From assembly GCF_000143415.4 (NCBI RefSeq), contig NW_003314298.1, forward strand, positions 65,561 to 129,560: a stretch of DNA of 64,000 nucleotides. Direction: 5' to 3'. This DNA comes from Selaginella moellendorffii. Taxonomy: Eukaryota; Streptophyta; Lycopodiopsida; Selaginellales; Selaginellaceae. This document shows positions 9,803 to 21,010 of the stretch, in pieces. The position numbers and the translations under genes were made by a program. Below the pieces are notes generated by a model. It was not told the origin of the DNA. It made no database searches and saw only the letters and a program-made list of their open reading frames with translations. Positions within the stretch are counted from its first letter, which is position 1. Every line of letters starts with the position of its first letter.

Positions 9803-12800
9803 TTAAAACGCCTTTACAAGTTCGTTCTTCATGGCCAGGCCCAGGGGACGCAGCTCGGCTCCATCCTCCAAGCTGGATCCCGGGAGGAGAAGCGAGCGGG
9901 CGCCCACGAATGCGTACTCCCCAACGCCGTTGCTGCCAAAATGCACGTCGCCGCCGCCCTCGTACACGTGACCAAAGAGTAGCGCGTCTCGCCCAATGCT
10001 GCTGCCGGTCTTGACGCTCAGGCGGTCCGGATTGAGAGCATACAGTGTGTCCATGTACACACCCGCGGTGTCGATGCTCGCTCCCAGCTGCCGGAGGTAG
10101 CCTGTAGAGAGTGCCGAGCCTCTGGTGAGGTCGAGGAAGTAGCCGCACGCAACCGAGTTGACGCACTGCCACACCGTGTCCTGGAGGCTCCTCAATCCCC
10201 ACAGCTCGCTCCTGCTCTTCTCCTGCACGCCCTTCCTTCCTCCAACCAGGATCCTCCTCGCTGAGATGCTGCCCAGGGACAAGACGAGAGCCGACACCAT
10301 GTACGAGAGCAGGACGAGTGCCAGGAACAGCCAGTCGCTGCGGGGTGCTCGAGACGCGATCAACGCCGCCGGGAGGAGAGCTGCAAGCTGAGAGAGCCCG
10401 AGGAGAGTAGCGGGGGCCAACAGCTGCAAGAGTGGCTGCATGCTTCGAATCAAACCGAACTTGAGCCTCGTTTTGGCAGTCGCCGTCGCCGTCTTGCAGT
10501 TGGTTTCCGGCAGCACTGCCACGTTGGGCGGAAGGCATCCGGATAGAGCAGGGCAACCGATGTTGCCGTCGTTGGAAATGTCATTGGCGAGAGGCACGTC
10601 TGAGTCTCTCAGGAGGGCTTTCCATGCACCGGGCAGCTCTGCTCCGTTCCTCACGTACTGAGCAATGTCGTAGGCCACCGACCTCCCGTGGTCTATGGAC
10701 GCCGACTCCCGCAAGCTGGTTGCCGGGATCATGTCCAGGCTCGGCACACCGTTCCTGGGGTTGAACCTCATCGCCTCTGTCAGTGCGGGGTCGACAAGCT
10801 CGTCAAGGTGTATGGCGGCAACGTCCACGTAAGGGAAAGCTTGCTCGTCCCACGCGCGGGTGCAGTCGATAGCGAGGTCCCTCTCGGCGAGGCTGTCGGG
10901 AACTGGGCGTAGCTGGAGCTGGAGCACGTAGTCCACGCCTTGCGGGGACGCAAGCCTCCGTGCAAAGTCGTCTCGCAGATAGCTGGGTGAACGCTCGTCT
11001 TTGTCTCGTCGAGGCAGCGCGCCGGTGTCCGGCGGGAGCACACCCTCCCGTGCAATCCGTCCTTCGTCAACCCCATATTGCGGATCCAGTGGCCTCATTC
11101 GGAACCTCACGTACCATTCTCGCTTGGGTGACGAAGCCGACTTGAAAAGCCTGGAAACGTTGGAGTAGTAGTGCAGCTCGGCATATGAGTTGCCCAGACG
11201 TAGAGAGTCCCACACTGCATCGCCTCTGTGCGGGGAGTCTTTCACAATCTCCTCCCTGCGCTTGCTGCTCGTCGTCAACCACGTAACAAAGTCGGCAATA
11301 TTTCTGGCGTAGAAAGCCTGGCCCGTCTTGAGCGTGAGATCCACAAGTGACTCGTGAAGCGAACTGTGGTCGTGCCTCAGGATTCGCAGCGAAGCACCGC
11401 GGGCATCTGGCCTGGCATCGTCGTCCGAGCTCAAGCTGTTGCTGTGCCTCACAACAACCGAATACGACTTCCCCTTGGAGAAGACATCGTGGCGGGGAAA
11501 GCTGCTGTCCAGGTCTTCCAGCACAGTGAGGCGTCCCTTGCCACATATCCCAGCCCTGTGGAAGTACCTCGACTTGACGGAATGGCTCGTTTTGCCTATG
11601 TGAGCCGAGAGGTTGGCCACCGTCTTTCTGTATTCCGCGTCCATGGCCACAATCCTGCTGTCTTGCTCGTGAGCTACCGAGGCATGGTTGTATACCATTG
11701 TTGGATTCTCTACGCCCAGGTACACACCACCCTGCTTCAGTGTAAAGCCGCTCGTTGCTACAGACAAGGCTCCCAGCCACGAGCTTTCCTCCATGCAGGA
11801 GCCAGGCATAAGCACGCTCTGTGCTCCAACCACGCAGCCTGTCCCGACGTCAAGCCTCGCGTAACAACCGTTGTCACTGGTGATGACTTTTGCAAAGTCG
11901 CCCAAGTGAGATCCACTTCCCAGGTCCAGTAAATCTGGGTCCAGTATCGCGTTTATAGCTCGGACTGAAGCTCGGTCTCCAACCTTGGCACCTAGCACCC
12001 GCAGGTAGAAACACAAGGCTTCGGTGCCCGTGAGCAGGAATGTAAATCTCGCATGTGTCGTTGCAAGGAGCCTGCGAACCAGCCAGAGACGATATCCAAA
12101 GCTCGAGTTCTTCCTCACTTCTCCCTTGCGTTCCAGCTTCCCAACCAGTATCCATTTCAGAAGCCAAGTCATCCAGCAGAGGCTGGCACCATAACCGATA
12201 TAGGCACATCCCATGCACAGCACGAGCGCCAGCAGCTTCCCCTGAAGAGCAACGTATATCAAGTAGTCGACGATCGAGCTCGGGTCTTGAAACACTGAGA
12301 GCGGAATTGCAGCAGTCACGGCCCAAGGGAACGTTGACAAGAGCGATGACACTATATAGCCTGTTTGTGATTCCCTTGCTCCAGCCGGTAGGATACCGAG
12401 CTTGTCAACGAGCCACACAAAAACCACGTATCCGACCACCCCGGAGATCGCAGATACGAGGCTCACAACGTACAACCCGGCTGCTTGACACAATGTGTAC
12501 AACATTGTGCTGTTCTTGTCCTGCAAAGACAAATGGTAAGAAGCCAAAAGAAATGAAAAGAAGCAATCACCTGTCGACGTGAGGGGTGAACTTTGGAAGA
12601 ATCATCCTCAAGGTGACGAACTCCAAGCTGGCTGGTTCCATCAACCTTACCCAGTGGAGACACCGACGTGGCCCTCAGGGATGCACCAAGGCCAATGAAA
12701 GAGTAGGGACCGATGGAACACCTCCGTCCTATTCTGATGGGCTTGAACTGGACAGCACCGGCTTTCACCTCGTGGCACTGCAGGGTTGCACCCTCTCCGA

Positions 12801-15800
12801 TGGCAGCACCGTCACCCAGCACCACAAGCCAAGGGTCTGTAATATCTGTTGTCTCCAGCTCAACTCCGGATCCAATCTGTGCTCCCAGCAGACGGTACCA
12901 CCAGTTGACAAAAACCGTTCCCCGCAACTGAGTCGCTACTATCCTGGCCGATGCGAAATCCTGGAGCCTGTAGCATGTCCACCACCTTACGAAGTTGAGC
13001 GACCATAGCGGGACTGTGGTCCGAAGATGAAGCACCGGAAGCAGGAAGCTCGTCCCAAGACTGGCTGCCAACGCCGTGGCTGCCATGTAGAGCAACCAGC
13101 ACAAGGGAGCACAGAGCACCGCAGCGACAACAGGCCGGTCTGCAACCAGGGACGTGAACTGCCTCAGGATAAACGCTGCAGGGACGAGGAGCGTCCATGC
13201 CACGTAAATGATGCCCAGGAGCTGTAGAAGAGTGATGCACACTTGGCGTTGGAGCGATGGAAGAATGCCGGATTCCAGCTGAGAGTCCGTCACGATCTCG
13301 CCCTCAAAATCGTCATCTGTATAAGGTCCCCCGCGGCACGATGACAAGCTAGCTTTATCATCGATTTCAGTGCCCTGTTGCTGCTGCGTTACTACTGTCT
13401 TGCCGACGAGACCGTCCACCACGTCACACAGCTCAGATATGCAACCAGCAGTGTAGATGTCGATGGCCGCAACGTGAACTCCCAGAAAGTTGGATAGCTT
13501 CTGTGATGCCCACACCACCGCAACGGAATCAAGGCCGTAGTTTGCAAAGCTTTGGGACGGCGACAGCTTGGACAAGTCGATGCCTGTCCGTTCGGAGATG
13601 ATCTGGCAGATGAAGTTTGAGATCTCGGTCTTGCTCGGCCCCTTAGCCGAGACATCGGTTTCTGGTATCGCAGGTGGCACTACTGGCTGCGAAGACGTAG
13701 AGGACTTAGTGGTGAGCACCAGGCTCTCGACTGAGTCGGCAAGCTCTGAGATGCAGCCGGCCGTGTAGATGTCTATAGCAGCAACGTGAACTCCCAAGAA
13801 AGATGAGAGCTTGTGAGCGGCCCACACGACAGAGCTCGAATCCAGTCCATAATCTGCGAAGCTTTTCGTGGAAAGGACTTGAGCCTGAGATAATCCCAAC
13901 TTTTCAGCCAGGATCTCCGTCAGGAAGCTAGTAACCCCGGCTTTGCTACGAGCAACACTGGCAGCAGACGGTGGCGGCGTCGGTGGTATCACGCTAGGAG
14001 TCCCACTAAAAGTTCTCGACCTTCGAAGTCTTAGAATTTTCTTAGTCTTCTCAATCGTGGGACTTATGCTGTCCAGCCTGTCCTCAGTGAACTGCTTCAA
14101 ACAGTCAAGCCTCCGTATCTTTCCCGATGAAGTTTTTGAGATCGTTCGCGGCTTGACGAGCCTCACCGAAGCGACACTCAAGCCATGCTCACTCGCAACC
14201 ATAGAGGAAATGTGTGCAGTGAGCTGCTCGGGATCAACCTTTGATTCGTCTCGCACTTCTGCAACCACCACCACCCCAACTTCGTCCTCGTCACAAACTT
14301 TGATCCCTTTGGAGTGGAGGGCTCGTCCAGGCGCACCAAAAGCAGCACAGCATCCAGGCCTGAGTGATCCGGAGCATGCTTCCACGGTCTTTTCAATGTC
14401 GGACGGGTAGACGTTCCGGCCCCTGATGATAATCAAGTCCTTGATCCGCCCAGTCACAAACAGCATGCCTTTGACCACCCTTCCCAGGTCGCCAGTCCTG
14501 AGAAACCTGTTAGCTTCTTCACCGCCTTCTAACCTTGCATGAAAAGTGTCCTGACTGAGCCTCTCGTTTCCCCAGTAACCGGCACCATTGCTCGGACTTC
14601 TCACCCAAATCTCTCCCTCCACACCGTCTCCCACTTCCACGCCAGTCTCTGGATCTACGATCCTCACATCCACGTCCGGGTTGCCCCTGTCCACATACCC
14701 GCAGCAAACCTTGCCTTGCCAGTCCACAACTAAAGGCCTGCCCCGCCCCCATGCAACGCTGACGAACACACAGTTCTCGGCCAGTCCATAACCAGGAGCA
14801 ACAACCTCTTCCTTGAGCCCCGAGCTTTCCATGGTCTTGAGAAATCTCTTGAGCGTGGAGCTTCTTACCGGCTCGGCACTGACCATGAGGAACTTGAGGC
14901 ACGAGAGCTGGTACGTGATGCCGGGTTGTTGGTTCATCTTGTTGACGACGAGATCAAACGCAAAGTTGGGTGCCGCGCTGTGCGTTGCCCCGTACTTGCT
15001 CATGGCCTCGAGCCACAACAAGGGCCTCCGGATGAAGTTCGTGGGCGACAAGAGAATGGCGGTGCCACCACTCACCAGCGCAGTGAAGAGGCCCCCGATG
15101 AGACCCATGTCGTGGTACTGCGGCAACCAGCTCACCAGCACCGTCCTGGACGTGCTCTTGTACCGCCGCCGCATCAGCTTCACGTTGTGGATGAGAGCGG
15201 AGTGGGTGATGATGACGCCCTTGGGATCGCCAGTAGAGCCCGACGTGAACTGGAGGAAGCAGCATCTTTCACTCTCCTCGGCCTCCCCGCGACCCCTAAA
15301 GTAATCCTCGGCCTCTTTGTTTTGCTTGGAAACCCACAAGTCGGTGTGCATCCAGGGAAGCTTTGGCCACGACGGTCGCCCGCCGGACCTCGACAGCAAA
15401 GTGTCTCGGATTGCTGACGCGCGCACGGCGGTGTGGTAGGCGACTGTGGACAGGATGGCCTTGGCACCGCAGGCGGCTGCCACATTCTCCACTTTGGCCA
15501 GCGCATGGGAAGAAGAAGAGGAGCTCCCTCGACTCGCGACGTCCGGAGGGATGAGGGGCACCGGCAACACCTATAGATAGCACACGAAGGTAAGCAAACA
15601 AAGCTTTCTCCTCTAGATCTCCACGACTTACATTGGCGCGCAGGCAGCCAAAGAAGGCCTCGATGAATTCCAGGCCGGGGTTGTAGAGGAGAAGCACTCG
15701 GTCCCCGTCATGGAGCGTGACCTTGTGGGTGACGAGATTGTGGGCGATGGTGTTGGCGTTGTTGTGGAGCTGAGCGTAAGTCCTGGAGCCTGATTCGTCA

Positions 15801-17571
15801 CCCTTGTCGTCCAGCCAGGTGTAGAGGACCTTGTCCCTCGCCACGCTGTGCTTGGCATAGAAGTGGAGGTAAGAATCCAGGCATGGAAGGTCGGGAAATT
15901 CGCCGCCCGTGGCCTCACTCGTCACCTCCAAGTCGCCACCCTCGGCTTCATCAAGCTTGATCGCTGCGCCCGTGATCAAGTTCTGCAAAGTTTGCTTAAA
16001 GCTGAGAAACGCAGAAGAAAAAGTTCCACCTTGACTTTTGCGGGCGTTCCAAAGTTCTTGGCGATGAGGTTCATCGCGTACGCCGCATTGCGCTCCGTGA
16101 GCTCGAAAGCAAACAGGCCTCCTACATAGTAAGTATCGTTGCATCCTTGTAGCGATTCAAGCCGGTCGTATAATCCAGATCTCATATCTGTGAAACCAGA
16201 AAGAAACATGTAATGCGGGGATAGAAAATTGTAGTGTGTGTTTACCTTGCGAGCCAATGTGGGGGAAGTAGTTCCATTTTCTCTGCAAGACAATGCGTTC
16301 CACAGTGCCACCAATACGTGCCACGTCCTGGAGCAACAGCGCGGTCATCATCTCCTGGCTGACTTGAGCATTCCCATACGACCAAAAGAGATAGATGTTG
16401 GTGTCGGCATAGAATTTTTGCATGGCCACCGGGTGACCAATCTCCTTTGCATCTTCAACATTGTCTTTGAAATAGTAAAATCCGGCCGGGAATTTATTCT
16501 CGAATCGCGAGATCTCCAGAACTGTTGTGTAGTAGTCCATAGTCCGGACCCTGCTGAAGAGGCTGGCTTCTTCGTCTCCAAGTGTCATTAGCTCCGCGCC
16601 TGGTGGAGCAAAGGGTATCGCTCCCGAGATGACGATCTTGTCGAACTCGAGCTCCTCTGATTCCTCGCCCCCGTCCGAGCTTGAAGTGCAAACTGTGACT
16701 CCTCGGCCGGATCCTCGTCTCCGGATCTCCGTGACTCTGGTGTTCAATCGCACGCGAGGTAGCAGCCTCGCCACTCCTTGCCACAAGCCGGTGTAGCCGC
16801 CCTTGATCCTGCAAACCTTCCCAAACATTGAGGTGCGAACGAACTCGTGCAAATACGCATAGGGGATATCCTGCTCGTGTGGGAAGCCATATCCAGAAGC
16901 CGTGTAACCAGTGGCAACAGCCTCTGGTATTCTTCCCATGCCGTGCTTGGCCGCAAATTCGGCTGCTGTCTCCGGTGCAAGGCTGCTAAGTGCGTGAACT
17001 CCAGTTTTACCAGTTGATGCTGCTTGTGCCTGATCAGAGACAATATCTATTATCAAAACAAAGCCCCTCGATGCATGGTTAAATCACCTGAAGGTCAAGA
17101 GTGATCTGGATCATGGAGATGTAGTCTCTGGCTATCCCAAGATCTTGGTACGTGCCAGTTTTGGAGTCGACAAGGCTGAGCTTGTGAGCCGCCATGTCTT
17201 CCATGCCAACCCTGGCCACTTGCGCGAGATGCTTGATGTTGGGAGCACTCTCCCGGGCAATCACCTGACCACCCAAGTCATACGGTCGGCCTGCCAACCG
17301 TGTCAAAATTTCACCAGTGATTGATTAGTGTTGAAGCATGTATATTACCTTGGATGTCCACGCTCTCACACATTCCTCCCACGGTGTGGTGCTTCTCAAT
17401 AAGTGTGACTTGCTCATATCCCAGCTTCCACAGCGCATACGCTGCGGAGACACCGCTGGGTCCTCCCCCGACAACGCAGATCCTGCTGCTTCTTGGGAGC
17501 GACGGGTGAAGCTCCTCCAGCAGCTCATGGACTGCCGACGCTTCCATCTTTCTCGATGGATCAATTCGCAA
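9803..17571 (-). CDS. giant multidomain enzyme: FAD amine-oxidase-like / fatty-acyl-AMP ligase / 2x acyl carrier / membrane LbH / catalase-like
   Basis: Seven exons (17571-17349, 17290-17088, 17029-16246, 16187-16030, 15982-15632, 15570-12571, 12520-9803) join in phase to about 2478 residues; introns are 47-61 nt. (a) Residues 30-456: FAD Rossmann motif GGGPSG, VTLIEKHHTVGGMC, amine-oxidase-like. (b) About 490-1060: fatty-acyl-AMP ligase with FTSGSTGDPKG (near 678), WLPQYHDMGLIGG and GRIKDLIIIRGRNVYPSDIE. (c) Two carrier domains with phosphopantetheine serines in YGLDSSS (Ser1151) and YGLDSVA (Ser1255). (d) Membrane helices and hexapeptide beta-helix blocks, as in the terminal module of Pls-type NRPSs. 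(e) About 1880-2230: catalase-like heme domain with FHRAGICGKG (distal His near 1894), VVVRHSNS and RSVAY (proximal Tyr near 2190). (f) More helices and a last beta-helix. Each domain type is known; the whole string in a plant is what stands out. It could be two adjacent genes, but every junction keeps phase. Start could also be Met 17547. Confidence 0.85.
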
Positions 17572-18203
17572 CTAAAGTTGTAAATCACATATATCCACAC
17601 AAGAGATCTCTCTAGAGCTGTGTGGTTAAGCTATAAGCCGGCTGGCTCGCTCGAGGAATTTATATAGCGCGTATGCAAGATCATAAAGGCAAACAAGGGG
17701 GAAGCGGCCAAGGGGACAACACCAAAAACAACGAGTCGTCGGCATTGGCGAGAGCATACACACTGAATATCTCTATTGCGATGCCGGGATATATGAATAT
17801 ACCGGCCTTGTTTGTCCTGCGCTCACTAGGAATAAGAGATTCCAGGTGGAGGCATTTTTACCCCGTCTCTATACGCCAGAGTTGACAAAACCACATAGCC
17901 GAATTTCGAGCGACCAACATTGAGTGGACGAGAGAAAACGTATGAACTTCTAGCAGATAAAACAACCACAACGTTCACCACCCAGCCAAGATGCATCTAT
18001 AGGCAAGAGATGAATGAAGATGCTCAGGTTTGCATCCAACAGGACTAATGCAAAGGTGGAGGTTATTTTAAACGAAAAGTGGCGATCGTGGATGGAATAT
18101 GCCCATTGATGAGCAAAGCAAGGGATCACGGAGCTCCTGGTAAGGTACGAAGGAATGTAGGTCTTGCGCGGCACCAGGCGCCAGATCCACACCCGCGCCC
18201 GCC
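17572..18203. other. divergent intergenic/promoter region
   Basis: This 632-bp stretch separates the start codons of the giant enzyme (-) and the methyltransferase gene (+). It must hold both promoters. Apart from the TATA box near 17660 I see no clear element and no gene. Confidence 0.5.
17659..17666 (-). promoter_or_regulatory. TATA box of the multidomain enzyme gene
   Basis: On the minus strand the sequence reads TATATAAA, 88-95 bp upstream of the start codon at 17571. It predicts a transcription start near 17630 and argues that the FAD domain is the true N-terminal exon rather than an internal one. Confidence 0.5.
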
Positions 18204-20484
18204 ATGAGGAGCCGGAGCGATCCCGCCCACTGCACGCGCACCCTCCTCTCCCTCACATTCCTCGCGGTGCTCGTCTGCTCCGTCTACTACACCCTCTTCC
18301 TCCGATCTCGCCTCCACTCCGTCCAGCAGGGCCAAGGCCACGGGGATTTGCCCAGGAGCTCCAGCAAGGTAGCAATCACCACCGGCATTTCTACTGCCGC
18401 TGTTGATGAAGAAGAAGATGGCGTTGCCAGCCACTCGGAGGAGGTGGAGGAGGACGGCATCCACAGCCATAAGCTAGCGGATGAAGAACAGTCCGACGAT
18501 GTGGTGGAGACCACGGCGGTGCAAAGTTTCCTGGTACGTACGGCAGTGCAAAGTCTAAGGTCTCACGCTTCTTGAGCTCACATCTCCTACAATGCAGGTG
18601 TGTGACGAGAAGTTCACCGAGATAATCCCGTGCCTCGACCGGACAATGCTAGCTTACTTGAAGAACAAACCAAACTACACGCTCATGGAGCACTACGAGC
18701 GGCACTGCCCTCCTGCCGACAGGCGGATCAATTGCTTGGTGCCTCCTCCAGCCAACTACAAGGTATGCGAGGAGTTTCTCTCTGTACGAGTGAGACTGTG
18801 TTATTCGATCAGGTGCCGATAAAGTGGCCTGCAAGCCGAGATCAAGTGTGGCGTGCGAACGTGCCTCACACATTTCTGGCATCCGAAAAGTCTGACCAGC
18901 ACTGGATGGTGATCAAGGGAAACAAAGTCATCTTCCCAGGAGGAGGCACTCACTTCCACGATGGCGCTGATAAGTACATTGCTGGGCTTGGAAAGGTAGG
19001 CACACTCTTCATCTCCATTGTAGCGATGAACGTCTCGACGTCTCCCAGATGCTCAAGAATCCCGACGGAGACCTCAGCAGCAAAGGGAAGATCCGGACTG
19101 TGCTAGATGTCGGCTGTGGCGTCGCAAGCTTTGGTGCTTACCTTCTGCCGCTCGACATCCTTGCCATGTCCATGGCCCCAAACGACGTGCACGAGAACCA
19201 GATCCAGTTTGCTCTGGAGCGAGGCATTCCATCGACTTTGGGTGTTCTCGGGACCATGAGGCTGCCTTTTCCGAGTAAAGCTTATGATCTGGCGCATTGC
19301 TCTCGGTGCCGTATCGACTGGGCTCAGCGGGATGGCATTCTGCTGTTGGAAGTGGACAGGGTGCTGAGACCGGGGGGATACTTTGCGTGGTCGTCACCAG
19401 CGGCTTACCGAGACGACGACGAGGACAGAAAGGAATGGGACGAGATGACCAGCTTGACAAGCCGAATGTGCTGGTCCATTGCTGCCAAGGAGGGCCAAAC
19501 TGTGATCTGGATGAAGCCACTGACCAACGAATGTTACAAGGAGCGGCCGAGGAACACCAGGCCTCCTCTGTGCAGTCCACAGGATGATCCTGACGCAGCA
19601 TGGCAAGTGAAGATGAAAGCTTGCCTTGTGCCACTGACCGAGCGTACGTATAAACACAGCTTCCCCTTGCCAGGTTTCTCACTCGTCCGCCACCTTGCTG
19701 GCTAAACAGAGAACGATGCCATGAGAGGCAGCGGATTGTTGCCGTGGCCCGAACGTCTGGTTGCACCTCCGCCCAGGCTGGAAGAGCTACACATTAGCGA
19801 CAGGGATTTTGAGGCAGACACGGTATGGTCTTTGTCCAGATCTCGCTCGCTAGCTTGTTGACACGGTGATTGGAGTTTGCTTTGCTAGGCTGCATGGAAG
19901 GACAAGGTTGAGGTGTACTGGGAGAAGCTCGAGCTAGTGAAAGATTTCAGCGTTCGCAACGTTATGGATATGAAAGCTCACCTGGGTGGCTTTGCGGCTG
20001 CGCTCAAGGACAAGCCGGTGTGGGTGATGAACGTAGTGCCTGCCAGCGGCCCAAGCACGCTCAAAGTCGTCTATGATCGTGGACTCATCGGCTCGTATCA
20101 CGACTGGTAATCAGCTCGAGCGTTGCACCGGTGCACTAATGTGGGGTCTTTGATGCTAGGTGCGAGTCATTTTCTACGTACCCGCGTACCTACGACCTGC
20201 TGCATGCGTGGGACGTGCTCTCGGACGTAGACTCCCACGGCTGCAGCGTCGAGGATCTCCTCCTTGAGATGGACAGGCTGCTTCGTCCCATGGGATACGT
20301 TATCATCCGGGACTCGCCCGTGATGGTGGATCAGGTGAAAAAGTACCTTGGGCCCCTGCACTGGGATGCTTGGGTCCAGGAGTTCCCGGCCGAGTCGGAT
20401 ATGATGCAGGACAACGAGGAGGCCGTGCTGCTGGTCCGAAAGCGCCTGTGGAAACCAGGCTCGGCTTTTGGGCAAGCGAGGTAG
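18204..20484 (+). CDS. PMT-type (DUF248) putative S-adenosylmethionine methyltransferase, QUA2/TSD2 family
   Basis: Seven exons (18204-18533, 18598-18762, 18813-18995, 19049-19643, 19710-19822, 19889-20106, 20160-20484) give 642 residues, within the usual 590-770 of the family; introns are 50-66 nt. The protein is a type II Golgi membrane protein: a basic start, then the anchor LLSLTFLAVLVCSVYYTLF, an acidic stem with EEEDG and EEVEEDG, then the catalytic part. Family blocks include IPCLD, HYERHCP, CLVPPPANYK, PGGGTHFHDGADKYI, the SAM motif VLDVGCGVASFGAYLL (Gly-rich core near 246-250), AHCSRCRIDW, LRPGGYFAWSSP, VRNVMDMKAHLGGF, and DLLHAW. Known members act in pectin (homogalacturonan) methyl-esterification and cell adhesion, which makes the pectate lyase further right a functional counterpart, though not a neighbour by design. 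The gene looks intact. Confidence 0.93.
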
Positions 20485-20784
20485 CATAAGCCGTGCTATC
20501 CTTTTTTCAATCGTTTTGGCTCTCGTGGTTAGCTTGTCCTTGGAAGCTTTTGCGCAAGCTGAGAAAGAAAATGGCTGTGGAGATGACTTTTAAGTTGTTT
20601 CTCAGCTCTTTCTCATATCCAGTACTGAATTCACAGCATCAGCAAGGGAGAGGAGAACGCTGGAAATGCTCCTCAAGACTTGTATCTGGCAGAGATCTAT
20701 TGAAGAGAATTGTGGTTCTAAGAGTGCCCGAAAAAATAGGCTAAGTGGGATTAATTAGTGAGATAGTAATAATTATAGGGTTAA

Positions 20785-21010
20785 AGGCATGTTTTAATCC
20801 ACGTGGCACTAAAGCAAGTCGTCTTGGGTTTAGGGTTTAGGGCACCCAAAATATTCCTTTGCGATCTGGGCGCTTAAGACATGAATGAAGATTTTTAGGA
20901 AATTTGGCTAGGAGAGGATGGCAACAGAAAGGGTTAAGCCCTCCTTTTCCTAAAGCATTTAAAAGTGTTTAACAACATTTAATAATGTTTAAAGAGTGTT
21001 TTTTAGATGG
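20785..21010 (+). repeat. diverged dispersed repeat, copy 1
   Basis: Shares an ordered series of blocks with 57775-58000 in the same orientation: GTTTTAATCCAC, ATATTCCTTTGC, AATGAAGAT/AATAAAGAT, GATTTGGCTAGGA-like, and CATTTAAAAG. The copies differ by many small indels, so the repeat is old. I cannot name the family. Confidence 0.5.
20828..20842 (+). repeat. two-copy telomere-type motif (TTTAGGG)
   Basis: GGTTTAGGGTTTAGGG is the Arabidopsis-type plant telomere unit in two copies. It is too short to be a telomere relic with any certainty and may be a telo-box-like chance match within the old repeat. Confidence 0.5.

Noticed and set aside
11067-11780. Long frames on the other two frames of the giant enzyme (11067-11780, 9795-10556, 14926-15417)
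   Set aside because: They overlap coding sequence with intact domain motifs in the main frame and show none themselves; GC-rich exons readily give such shadows.
19074-19766. 230-codon antisense frame over the methyltransferase
   Set aside because: It lies opposite the SAM-binding exon, has no family motif and ignores the exon structure.
20828-20842. Relic of a chromosome end
   Set aside because: Only two TTTAGGG units; too short to distinguish from chance.
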